This document shows, piece by piece, positions 8,342-16,507 of a stretch of 64,000 nucleotides of DNA; positions within the stretch are counted from its first letter, which is position 1; every line of letters starts with the position of its first letter. The notes beneath the pieces were generated by a model. It was not told the DNA's origin, ran no database searches, and saw only the letters and a list, made by a program, of their open reading frames with translations. The translations under genes and the position numbers were made by a program. The DNA is from Paenibacillus bovis (GTDB lineage: Bacteria > Bacillota > Bacilli > Bacillales > Bacillaceae_C). Location of the stretch: contig VEFU01000018.1 of assembly GCA_007679095.1 (NCBI GenBank), forward strand, positions 1 through 64,000. The letters run 5' to 3'.

Positions 8342-10252
8342 GTGACGAAACAGAGAAAATATATGTGGATAAGCGGATGTGTCTTGATTTTGTTTCCAAT
8401 TGTAATCGTTTTCTTTGTGGTTAATAGTACAAAGGATTCAACACCGACAACAGTACCGAATCAGGAAGATAAAACTGTAAATGATGTAGAGACAAATGAT
8501 GATGATCATGAGGAAGTTGATGGACCATATGAACCTATTACGTTGAGAACTGTAAATACATCAGAATTTTCAAATCCAATTAATACTGCAGGTGCAGATC
8601 CATATGTAATGTATAAGGATGGCTACTATTATTTCACAAGAACACTGGGGCATCGTATTGATATTTGGAAATCTCGAACATTAACCGGGATTGACCTTGG
8701 GGAAAGAAGAACTGTTTGGACAAAGCCTACAACTTTACACGATATATGGGCACCAGAGATACATTTTATCGATGGAAAATGGTATATCTATTACACTGCA
8801 AACACAGGTTGTGGTGATGATTGTCGAGGCATTTATGTGTTAGAAAACGACTCTGTCAATCCAATGGAAGGAGAGTGGATTGATAAAGGGAAGATAAATA
8901 TGGAATATAGTGGTCTAGATGGAACAGTATTTACCCATAAAGACGAATTGTATTTTCTTTATGCAGCTTATGGTAATTGGTCCGGAGCTCATGGAAGTGG
9001 AATTGTTATCGCAAAAATGGAAAATCCATGGACGCTTAAAGGAAAACAAGAACTGTTAACATATCCAGAAAATGATTGGGAAAAGTTTGGAATGCATGTC
9101 AATGAAGGTGCAGTCATCCTGAAACGTGATGATAAGCTTCACCTCGTATTTTCAGGTAGTGCATGTTGGGTAGACCAATATGCGATTGGGATGTTAACAA
9201 CAACAGTCGATAGTGACTTACTGTCTAAAGATTCATGGGAAAAAGCAGAAGGTCCTCTGTTTAGTATGTCTATTGATAATGGGGTGTATGGTCCTGGACA
9301 CAATTATTTTGTTACATCAAAAGATGGAGAAGAAGTTTGGAATGTGTACCATGGAAACAGTAATATGGGGGAAGGTTGTGGACCACGTCCTACAAGATTA
9401 CAAGTTGTGAATTGGGATACGAATGGAGTGCCGGATTTTGGAATTCCGACCAATGGTCCACTATCAGTTCCATCAGGGGAATACCGCTTTGAAGCAGAAC
9501 ATGCAAATAATTTTCAAGGCGAGATAAATGAAGAGGCGGTTACTTTATCCAAAACAGGCGATCTTTTTGAAATTGCTGATATAAATGTTCCAGAAGCAGG
9601 AGTTTATACAATGACGATTAAGTATAACGGGAAAGAAAATCCTGCTGCGGCGGTCTCGGTGAATGGGAAAAGTTACGATGTTCAATTTTCCAATGCCGAA
9701 GAATTTAATACAGTTAGTGTAGAAGTTGAATTGAAAAAAGGCTATAACAATTCCGTCTCAATTGGTTATGAAAATAGTGTGATTGAGATAGATTACATTG
9801 AATTGGAAGGGAATGTTCCTTTTCAAATTGAATATGGTGCATCATATCAATTTATTAATCCTAATGGGAATATGGCCATGCATGTTGGAGTAGGCAATAA
9901 TGTGATGACATTTAATGTGGATAATGACGAGACAGCACAACATTGGGAATTCACCCTCCTAGCAGATGGTAATTATAAAATAACGAATGCAGATAGCGGA
10001 TTAGCACTTACTATATCAGGCGATGAAAACAAGGATGGAGCTAATGTCGTAGTTTTGGATTGGTTAGACATTGATACACAAAAATGGAAAATTGATCATA
10101 GAGGGAATGGATACTATAAAATCATCAATGTAGCAAACGGCGAAGCATTAGACGTAACTGCCGCCAGCATGGACCCAGGAGTAAACATCGGCACATGGAA
10201 AGACATCCCTAATGGCCCTGCCCAATTTTGGCTCCTCTACAAAGTGGAATAA
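8342..10252 (+). CDS. Membrane-anchored GH43 glycosidase with CBM6-like and ricin-type modules
   Basis: A surface GH43 enzyme, family activity alpha-L-arabinofuranosidase or beta-xylosidase. The best start is the GTG at 8342, eight bases after GGGGGAGGAG. An N-terminal membrane segment (about residues 9-28) anchors it outside the cell, followed by an acidic linker. The catalytic triad is visible: Asp86 (GADPYV), Asp193 (LDGTVF) and Glu255 (NEGAVI). Residues about 380-500 look like a CBM6-type module (YRFEAEH) and the last 140 like a ricin-B lectin (RICIN/CBM13). It is the only clear extracellular glycosidase in the window. I see no operator of the A-F type before it, so regulation may differ. 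It converges on AraC regulator 1. Confidence 0.85.
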   Translation: MTKQRKYMWISGCVLILFPIVIVFFVVNSTKDSTPTTVPNQEDKTVNDVETNDDDHEEVDGPYEPITLRTVNTSEFSNPINTAGADPYVMYKDGYYYFTRTLGHRIDIWKSRTLTGIDLGERRTVWTKPTTLHDIWAPEIHFIDGKWYIYYTANTGCGDDCRGIYVLENDSVNPMEGEWIDKGKINMEYSGLDGTVFTHKDELYFLYAAYGNWSGAHGSGIVIAKMENPWTLKGKQELLTYPENDWEKFGMHVNEGAVILKRDDKLHLVFSGSACWVDQYAIGMLTTTVDSDLLSKDSWEKAEGPLFSMSIDNGVYGPGHNYFVTSKDGEEVWNVYHGNSNMGEGCGPRPTRLQVVNWDTNGVPDFGIPTNGPLSVPSGEYRFEAEHANNFQGEINEEAVTLSKTGDLFEIADINVPEAGVYTMTIKYNGKENPAAAVSVNGKSYDVQFSNAEEFNTVSVEVELKKGYNNSVSIGYENSVIEIDYIELEGNVPFQIEYGASYQFINPNGNMAMHVGVGNNVMTFNVDNDETAQHWEFTLLADGNYKITNADSGLALTISGDENKDGANVVVLDWLDIDTQKWKIDHRGNGYYKIINVANGEALDVTAASMDPGVNIGTWKDIPNGPAQFWLLYKVE

Positions 10253-10253
10253 A

Positions 10254-10376
10254 CGGGACAAGGGGTCAAGCGGGACGTGGGGTCAGGAAAGTTGTCCCAC
10301 CAGGGACGCAGAACCTGGCCCCTTGTCCCAGCCTATTAATCTAGGGACGCGGGACCTGACCCTATGTCCCTGAGTA
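10254..10376. repeat. GGGACA/GGTCAGG palindromic repeat between convergent genes
   Basis: A GC-rich cluster of alternating GGGAC, GGGGTCAGG, CCTGGCCCC and TTGTCCC words forms several nested palindromes and overlaps the 3' end of the AraC gene. It probably acts as a bidirectional terminator, and it looks like a dispersed intergenic repeat rather than a local motif. Confidence 0.6.
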
Positions 10377-11205
10377 ATTGCTTTGGTGATACTCCGTAAT
10401 AATTTTTAAATGCACGTGAGAAGGAGAAAAGGTCAGAGTAGCCAAGGGATAGGGCGATTTCGGTTACCGTGTGGTCTTCTTCGGATTCTAGTAATTCCAT
10501 AGCTCTTTTCATTTTTAATGATACTAGATATTTATATGGTGTTACTCCTACTTCATTTGTGAAAGAAGGAGTGAAGTGAGAGCGGTGTATGCCAATGTAT
10601 TTAGCGACATCTTGTATCGTTATATCTTCGTAATGCATATCCATATACTCCTTGCTTTTTTGAATCCAATTGATAGGAGGAGTTGGAGCAAGATTATTTT
10701 TTTTCGCTTGTGCAGTGAGATAGTCAAATAATTTGTACAATGTGATGATACCAAAAATCTCATTATCTTCTGCATCCTCTTTAAAATGGATCATCAATTC
10801 ATCTAAAAGCGCTTTCAATTCTAGGGTTACGCATTTCTTTACATATGGTGAATAGTTGGTGATACCAATTCTATTTAATAAAGTGACAGCTTGTTTTCCG
10901 TCGAATGCCAACCAAAACATTTTTAGAGTATTATTGGGGTTCGTAAAATATTGATGTGTTAGATTAGGAAAAAGACAGAAAATATCCCCTTTTTCCAGTT
11001 TTATCGAAGAATCGTTTTGTATAAACGTTCCTTCTCCATCAAGTACAAAATGTAAGCTAAAAAAAGAGATCGTTCTTGGTCCCATTTTATAATTAGGCTT
11101 CGCTCGATTATGACCGATTTTTATCGGCCAAATACCACCCTGTTTCTCTAGTGTAGTTGGGTTATGAAACCATTGTTCCGCGTATTCATGTGAAAATTCT
11201 TTCAC
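10336..11205 (-). CDS. AraC-family transcriptional regulator 1
   Basis: A cytoplasmic AraC regulator of 289 aa. I chose the GTG at 11205 because GGAGG lies seven bases before it and the product (start V/M-KEFSHEYAEQW) then aligns with the start of the paralog at 47889-48812. The N-terminal half is a cupin-like sugar-sensing domain (SLHFVLDGEGTF, KLEKGDIFCLFP). The C-terminal 100 residues hold the double helix-turn-helix, with DVAKYIGIHRSHF as the first and EIALSLGYSDLFSFSRAFK as the second. It is divergent from a sulfatase gene with operator D between. It is a good candidate for the activator that binds operators A-D. Confidence 0.9.
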   Translation of the reverse strand: MKEFSHEYAEQWFHNPTTLEKQGGIWPIKIGHNRAKPNYKMGPRTISFFSLHFVLDGEGTFIQNDSSIKLEKGDIFCLFPNLTHQYFTNPNNTLKMFWLAFDGKQAVTLLNRIGITNYSPYVKKCVTLELKALLDELMIHFKEDAEDNEIFGIITLYKLFDYLTAQAKKNNLAPTPPINWIQKSKEYMDMHYEDITIQDVAKYIGIHRSHFTPSFTNEVGVTPYKYLVSLKMKRAMELLESEEDHTVTEIALSLGYSDLFSFSRAFKNYYGVSPKQLLRDIGSGPASLD

Positions 11206-11237
11206 GATATAGCACCTCCAGCTAAAAAGTTTCATAT

Positions 11238-11301
11238 CCAACAAATTGTTATGAACAAATCTAACAAATTAACATTCTAGTTTTCAAGTAAATTATATAC
11301 G
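11238..11301 (+). promoter_or_regulatory. Operator D and promoter between AraC 1 and a sulfatase gene
   Basis: CCAACAAATTGTTA (11238-11251) and CTAACAAATTAACA (11261-11274) have a 23-base period and point toward the sulfatase. A -10-like TATACG sits at 11296-11301, 21 bases after the second copy. The first copy lies about 30 bases before the AraC start, so it could also provide autoregulation. Confidence 0.68.
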
Positions 11302-11361
11302 TTAATAATAGGGTGTGTGAATTTATTATGCATTATAGTATGAAAAAATGGAGGTTAGCAA

Positions 11362-12879
11362 GTGAAAAAACAGAAAATACCTAATATTTTGCTAATAACA
11401 ACAGATCAACAACATTGGAATACGATTCAAGCATTAGGAAATAATCACATTCAAACTCCAAATTTAAATAGATTGGTAGAAGAGGGAACAGCTTTTGAGC
11501 GTGCTTATGTAGCAAGTCCTGTATGTACTCCAAGTAGATCGACGATTATCACTGGTGAATATCCTTCGAGACATGGTTGTTGGAACATAGGAGTAGAATT
11601 AGACGAGAACAGAACAACAATTGGAGAGATAATGCAAGAAAATGGCTACATGACAGGTTTATTTGGAAAAGCGCATTTCAAGCCAGTTTTGAAGGAAGGA
11701 AGCTTTGAAGCCCCACCACATATACATAAACGGGAGTTCTGGGAAAAATGGGATGGACCTTATTATGGATTTGATAAGGTAGCTATGGTTCATGGTCATT
11801 CGGATGAAGATTCGTCACACGGAATGCATTATGGTGCTTGGTTAGTTAAGCAAGGGATTGATCCAGCAAAATACTTTGGTCCTGGTGGTGGTCACCGAGA
11901 AGGTTCATGGGATATACCAGAAGAATATCATTATACACGATGGACTGCTGACCAAACCCTAGATTTCATAGAGCAGAGAGAGGAAGAAAAACCATTTTTA
12001 GCTTGGTGTAGTTTCCAAGATCCTCATAATGCGTTTTTATGTCCAGAGCCATGGAATAGTGTGTACGATCCAGAACAGATGCCTGATTTTATTGAGAAAG
12101 AAGGAGAGATGGCAGATAAACCTTCTATTCATCAATGTTTGATAGAGGATCGCATGCATGAACTTGATATTGACGTTACAGCTGACCCTGGCCATGATAC
12201 TGGTGGAGTTCAATGCCTTGGTCATACGAATAAAAAAATAGGATATGACCGTGCGAAAAGATGGCTCGCTTCTTACTATGGAATGATCAGTTTGATTGAT
12301 TACCATGTTGGAAGAATACTAGATAGATTAGAAAAAAATGGACTCGCTGAAGATACATTAGTGATTTTTACTTCTGATCACGGGGATTATGCAGGGAATC
12401 ATGGTTTTTGGTTAAAGGGGCCAATTCATTATGAGGATATTTTACGTGTGCCATTTCTTACCCGTTGGAAAGGAACGATACCAGCTGGGAAGAGAACACA
12501 GTCGTTAATCAGTTTGGTAGATTTAGCTCCTACATTTCTAGAAGTTGCGGGAATCAAAGGTTCTCCTTCCATGCAGGGAGTGAGTCAATTGGAGACGATG
12601 AAAAATCCAAATCAAGCAATTCGTGATTGGTGTTTAGTAGAGAATCGAGCAGAACCTAATTTCTATGTTAAAACACTTGTCATGGACCGTTACAAGTTGA
12701 ATTATTACCTTAATCGTAATGAGGGAGAACTTTATGATCTAGAAAAGGACCCATATGAGTTTGTGAATCTTTATAGCGACCCAGATTATGCAGAATTGAA
12801 GATGAAAATGTTTATGAAATTAGTAGATATATATGGTGATCTCGAGAAACCAATTGCTCCTAGACAAAGCTTTGCTTAA
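11362..12879 (+). CDS. S1-type sulfatase, cytoplasmic (CTPSR)
   Basis: It hydrolyses a sulfate ester, probably on an imported sugar. The ATG follows GGAGG. The formylglycine motif CTPSR has its modifiable Cys at residue 55, and the N-terminal metal ligand is Asp15 in TTDQQ. The second metal cluster is FTSDHGDYAGNHG near residue 335. The C-terminal LYDLEKDPYEFVNLY is the usual sulfatase tail. No signal peptide is present. The gene is alone under operator D and ends at a bidirectional terminator. Substrate position (for example 2-, 3- or 4-O-sulfate) cannot be read from the sequence. Confidence 0.9.
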   Translation: MKKQKIPNILLITTDQQHWNTIQALGNNHIQTPNLNRLVEEGTAFERAYVASPVCTPSRSTIITGEYPSRHGCWNIGVELDENRTTIGEIMQENGYMTGLFGKAHFKPVLKEGSFEAPPHIHKREFWEKWDGPYYGFDKVAMVHGHSDEDSSHGMHYGAWLVKQGIDPAKYFGPGGGHREGSWDIPEEYHYTRWTADQTLDFIEQREEEKPFLAWCSFQDPHNAFLCPEPWNSVYDPEQMPDFIEKEGEMADKPSIHQCLIEDRMHELDIDVTADPGHDTGGVQCLGHTNKKIGYDRAKRWLASYYGMISLIDYHVGRILDRLEKNGLAEDTLVIFTSDHGDYAGNHGFWLKGPIHYEDILRVPFLTRWKGTIPAGKRTQSLISLVDLAPTFLEVAGIKGSPSMQGVSQLETMKNPNQAIRDWCLVENRAEPNFYVKTLVMDRYKLNYYLNRNEGELYDLEKDPYEFVNLYSDPDYAELKMKMFMKLVDIYGDLEKPIAPRQSFA

Positions 12880-12883
12880 TGAT

Positions 12884-12916
12884 AAAGGAACTCCTAGTTT
12901 TGGAGTTCCTTTTATT
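12884..12916. terminator. Bidirectional terminator
   Basis: AAAGGAACTCC pairs with GGAGTTCCTTT around a seven-base loop, flanked by A and T runs, between the convergent sulfatase and hypothetical genes. Confidence 0.85.
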
Positions 12917-13360
12917 TCAATCCCAATGATTGAATATTATTTGTCCTACAGTTTCTGGTTTCCAATATGCGATTTGCTTTAGTTCAGCGTCATTTAATTC
13001 AGTTTTCTTTAAAATAGTCGAATCAGCGGTGGTGTTTAATTCATTTGTATTTAGTACTTGGTAAAAGGGTGAAAAGTATTCCGCTAGTATTGAATTGTCA
13101 ATGAAGTGAATGTTGCCAAATTCAACTGTTGAAGCGAATGCAAGATAAGGATAATGCTTGTTTAACAGTATATAAATTAAAGTATCTGTCATTTCTAATT
13201 GCGCATCATAAAAATTTGCTGGGTAATGAGTATGTATGTCTACTAATTTTCCATGATTTTGTGCAGCGAGACGATAGCATAATTGCTTAAAGTTCTTTTG
13301 ATCCATTTGTGGGGGTTCTTTATCGTTGTAAAAACCCGTTACTCCATAAGAAAGTCTCAT
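12917..13360 (-). CDS. Hypothetical protein, 147 aa, cytoplasmic
   Basis: I do not recognise this family. The start reads MRLSYGVTGFYND and no signal or membrane segment is seen. The body has mixed alpha/beta character, and one His-rich stretch (VDIHTHYPANF, near residues 41-51) could bind metal. It is convergent with a sulfatase gene and divergent from an SBP operon. It may be unrelated to the sugar locus. The start lacks a strong ribosome site, so the exact N-terminus is uncertain. Confidence 0.6.
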   Translation of the reverse strand: MRLSYGVTGFYNDKEPPQMDQKNFKQLCYRLAAQNHGKLVDIHTHYPANFYDAQLEMTDTLIYILLNKHYPYLAFASTVEFGNIHFIDNSILAEYFSPFYQVLNTNELNTTADSTILKKTELNDAELKQIAYWKPETVGQIIFNHWD

Positions 13361-13432
13361 ATTTTGTTCACCTACACTTTTAAATTAAAGGTCATATAGA
13401 TTCATACTTAATAAATCTATATAACCGTCATT

Positions 13433-13498
13433 CTAACAAATAAACAAGTCCTTACCTAACAAATTAACATTCTTTAATTGGAGAGGGTTCTTTATATT
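13433..13498 (+). promoter_or_regulatory. Operator B and -10 box of the SBP-GH43-sulfatase operon
   Basis: CTAACAAATAAACA (13433-13446) and CTAACAAATTAACA (13456-13469) have a 23-base period. TATATT (13493-13498) follows after exactly 23 bases. It is nearly identical to operator C before the paralogous SBP gene at 21525. Confidence 0.75.
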
Positions 13499-13590
13499 AA
13501 TGAATAAGGCCAAAGTAAATCTCTCTTGAAGGTTTACTTACACATCGATGTGTATTCGCTTACAAAGCGGAAAATGTATTCATTAATATA
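13493..13590. repeat. Inverted repeat enclosing a 16-base palindrome in the SBP leader
   Basis: TATATTAATGAATA (13493-13506) and TATTCATTAATATA (13577-13590) are perfect inverted copies 70 bases apart. Between them lies the 16-base palindrome TACACATCGATGTGTA (13539-13554). The left arm overlaps the -10 box of operator B, so the outer pair could be a DNA-level site rather than an RNA stem. The palindrome would be transcribed and could form a small hairpin. Confidence 0.55.
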
Positions 13591-13604
13591 AAAGGAGAAT
13601 GACA

Positions 13605-14972
13605 GTGAACAAGATTAAACCACTACTATTGTTGCTTATTATTTCTACGTTAATTTTTGCTGCATGTTCTAGTAAAGATACTAATAAAAATACAGATAAA
13701 AACACTGATACTAATAAAGATGGAAATGAACAAGAGGAAGCATTATTTGAGGTGGACGCTAGCATTGAAGGAGATATCACTTTTTGGACTTGGACACCGG
13801 CAGTTTATGAAGACATTGTTCCTGCTTTTAATAAGGAGTATCCAAACATCAATGTGAAAGTTGTTGGTGTCAATCTAGATGATATGCACAATAACTTGCA
13901 AAATACACTTGCAGCTGGAACGGGTGCCCCGGATGTATCCCAAGTTGTTCAAGGACAATTTGCTAGATATTCAACTAGTGATTTATTAGACGATTTATTA
14001 CAACCACCATATAACGCAGGTAAGTATAAGGATTTAGTCTCTGAATACAATTGGGAACGTTGGAAATCTGTAGACGGAAAAAGACTTGTTGGTATGCCTT
14101 GGGATGTAACACCTGGTGTTTTCTATTATCGTGCAGATTTATATGAGCAAGTAGGATTACCGAGTGATCCAAAAGAATTAGGGGAGTTCTTAAGCACAAA
14201 GGAAAATGTTTTGGATGCTGCTCAAACGCTAAAGGCGAATGATATTTATATGTTTGACTGGCGTGACCTACCAGCTGTGCAATACGGAGATTCAATTGGT
14301 TACTTTGATACGGAGTATAACTGGTTGAGAAATACGGACGAAATGGCAGATATGATTGATTTTACAAAGCAAGGTATTCAAATAGGTTGGGCACCACAAC
14401 TTGGATATATGTCCGATGAAGGAAAACAATTAGTCAATCAAGGTAAATTAGCCTCTGTAACGAAGGGGAGTTTTGCAGCACGTGATTTAGCAATTAATTT
14501 CCCGGAACAAGCTGGAAAGTGGAGAGCGACTACGATGCCACTTGGATTGAGTGTTGGACTTGGTGGTTCATCATTTGTTATTCCATCACAAGGGGAAAAC
14601 AAAGAGGCAGCATGGGCATTTGTACAATGGATGGTACTTTCGGAAACTGCCTGGGAAATATTCGCAGAACACTCCGTACAACCTTCCTATAAGCATATAA
14701 CATCACTTCCATGGTACCAAGAACATACAAATGAATTTTTAGGGGATCAGCAAGATTTTAAATTATATACCGAGATTGAACGTCAAATTCCTGTTCGTCG
14801 TCTTACACCATTGGATGGACGCGCATGGACTCACTACATTGAAGGCTTAAATGAATCGATTAACAATAATGTTGATTCAAAAGCAATTTTACAACAAATT
14901 GAAGATGCAGCCATGAGGGAGTTTGCAACCGAAATTGAAGAATTGAAAGCGGAAATGGCAAAGGTCGAATAA
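13605..14972 (+). CDS. Extracellular solute-binding lipoprotein (orphan SBP 1)
   Basis: The substrate-binding subunit of an ABC sugar importer. I chose the GTG at 13605 because AAAGGAG lies seven bases before it; the ATG at 13599 touches that site. The lipobox FAAC puts the lipid Cys at residue 21. A polar Asn/Asp/Lys linker precedes an MalE-like body (DVSQVVQGQF, VGMPWDVTPGVFYYR). It is about 60% identical by eye to the SBP at 21525-22895. Neither has permease genes beside it. It heads an operon with a GH43-like enzyme, a sulfatase and a GtaA-like protein, under operator B, with a terminator-like hairpin directly behind. Confidence 0.87.
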   Translation: MNKIKPLLLLLIISTLIFAACSSKDTNKNTDKNTDTNKDGNEQEEALFEVDASIEGDITFWTWTPAVYEDIVPAFNKEYPNINVKVVGVNLDDMHNNLQNTLAAGTGAPDVSQVVQGQFARYSTSDLLDDLLQPPYNAGKYKDLVSEYNWERWKSVDGKRLVGMPWDVTPGVFYYRADLYEQVGLPSDPKELGEFLSTKENVLDAAQTLKANDIYMFDWRDLPAVQYGDSIGYFDTEYNWLRNTDEMADMIDFTKQGIQIGWAPQLGYMSDEGKQLVNQGKLASVTKGSFAARDLAINFPEQAGKWRATTMPLGLSVGLGGSSFVIPSQGENKEAAWAFVQWMVLSETAWEIFAEHSVQPSYKHITSLPWYQEHTNEFLGDQQDFKLYTEIERQIPVRRLTPLDGRAWTHYIEGLNESINNNVDSKAILQQIEDAAMREFATEIEELKAEMAKVE

Positions 14973-15002
14973 CAGAACTTTATGAATGTATGAATGGAAA
15001 AT

Positions 15003-15040
15003 AGGCTGCTTCGTAAGGAATATCCTGGATGCAGCCTTTT
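15003..15040 (+). terminator. Attenuating terminator after the SBP gene
   Basis: AGGCTGC (15003-15009) pairs with GCAGCCT (15031-15037), with an inner AGGA/TCCT stem, and a short T-run follows. It lies between the SBP gene and the enzyme genes and would limit read-through. Confidence 0.65.
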
Positions 15041-15080
15041 AAAGTATAGAAGTTTATTAGAAAAAATGGAGGAAAAACAA

Positions 15081-16484
15081 TTGACTATTAACGATAAAGC
15101 TCCAGTTTATGTAATGGGTTATTTTCGTTCAGGACCAGCACAGACTCATAAAAGTGAAAATCTACATTTTGCATATAGCCGGGATGGGTTGCATTGGACA
15201 GCTTTAAATAATAATCAACCGGTGTTTATAAGCAATTTAGGAGAAGGCATTCTCCGTGATCCTTTTATTGCCAAAGGTCCAGATGGTTATTTTCACATGG
15301 TGTTTACGATTAGACCTAAGGGGAAATCGATAGGATATGCTCGCTCACGTGATTTAATTCACTGGGAAGATGAACGAATGTTGGAAGTAATGAATGGAGT
15401 AGAGAATGTTCAAAATTGCTGGGCACCCGAATTTACTTATGATGCTAAGGATGAGTCTTATCTTATTTATTGGGCATCTAGTATCGGTGATGATTTAAGT
15501 AATAGTAAACATTTTTCTGTTCGCACACGTGATTGGAAAAGCTTTACTCCAGCTCAGGAATTTTTTAATCCAGGTTTTCAAACCATTGATGCTAGTTTAA
15601 TAGAATGGAATGGGAAAAGTTATATGGCTGTAAAAGATGAAAGTCAAGTGTATGATGCTTCAAGAAAAAGGCCATCCCATAATATCCTAGCAGTTGCGGA
15701 TCAACTAGATGGTCCATATGAAATAATCGAAGGCATCAGTACCCCGGATTACACCGAAGGACCGGAATTCTTGCAGCTTAAGGATGGGAAAATCCTACTT
15801 ATTTATGATTATTGGGCATATGGTAAGTTTGGGGTGATGGAAACGGATGATATGGAGAATTGGCGAGAGTTACGACCAGATGAGTTCGAATTCCCATTTC
15901 AAGCCCGTCATTGCACTTTTTTTGAAATTACCGAAGAGGAATTTTCACCAATTCTTCATCGATATGGACTCGAAGCCCGTTATCCAACTCCTACATTTAG
16001 TAAAGTCCGTTTAGCAGAAGAAGACTATCAAGGGTTTTTACATGATCCTTTTTATTCAAAAACAATCTCTATGTGGATTCGCGCAAACTCTATTCATGGT
16101 ACACAAGTATTATTTCAAGAAGGAAACGATGAGAACGGCTTAACGTTACGTTTACAAGACAAACATATACAAGCAGTTGTTTGTTCAGGTGGGAAAAAAG
16201 CACATATTTCTAGTCCCGTTATTGAAGCACAGCAAAGATACCATGTATCCGTTGTCTTTCAGAAAGGAACCTTCTATCTATTTTTAGATAGTGAACGAGT
16301 AGCTGAGGTTCATGCCGATTTTAGATATGTTGAAAGGCATTGTTCACCTGCAGGTTTTGGAGGGAGATTTGAAAAAGATGGCTTTGGTGATTCTGACGGT
16401 GAGGCCTTATTTGATGGCGTAATCCAAGGTGTAAAGATTTTTAATATTGCTTTGGATGACAAGGATATAAAGCTAATAAAATGA
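15081..16484 (+). CDS. GH43-like glycosidase with C-terminal LamG-type domain, cytoplasmic
   Basis: A five-bladed propeller glycosidase of the GH43 clan. I chose the TTG at 15081 because GGAGG lies eight bases before it; a 29-residue extension from an ATG at 14994 would cross the terminator and is unlikely. Candidate catalytic residues are Asp60 (RDPFIA), Asp170 (IDASLI) and Glu226 (TEGPEF). NCWAPEF is the usual GH43 signature. Residues from about 330 onward look like a concanavalin/LamG-type sandwich. There is no signal peptide, so it acts on imported sugar. It lies between an SBP and a sulfatase gene. Specificity is not readable. Confidence 0.78.
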   Translation: MTINDKAPVYVMGYFRSGPAQTHKSENLHFAYSRDGLHWTALNNNQPVFISNLGEGILRDPFIAKGPDGYFHMVFTIRPKGKSIGYARSRDLIHWEDERMLEVMNGVENVQNCWAPEFTYDAKDESYLIYWASSIGDDLSNSKHFSVRTRDWKSFTPAQEFFNPGFQTIDASLIEWNGKSYMAVKDESQVYDASRKRPSHNILAVADQLDGPYEIIEGISTPDYTEGPEFLQLKDGKILLIYDYWAYGKFGVMETDDMENWRELRPDEFEFPFQARHCTFFEITEEEFSPILHRYGLEARYPTPTFSKVRLAEEDYQGFLHDPFYSKTISMWIRANSIHGTQVLFQEGNDENGLTLRLQDKHIQAVVCSGGKKAHISSPVIEAQQRYHVSVVFQKGTFYLFLDSERVAEVHADFRYVERHCSPAGFGGRFEKDGFGDSDGEALFDGVIQGVKIFNIALDDKDIKLIK

Positions 16485-16507
16485 AATCTGAAAAGGAGAT
16501 GGATTCA

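Noticed and set aside
14994-15080. N-terminal extension of the GH43-like enzyme from an upstream ATG
   Set aside because: The extension would encode the terminator hairpin. The TTG at 15081 has a GGAGG site at ideal distance.
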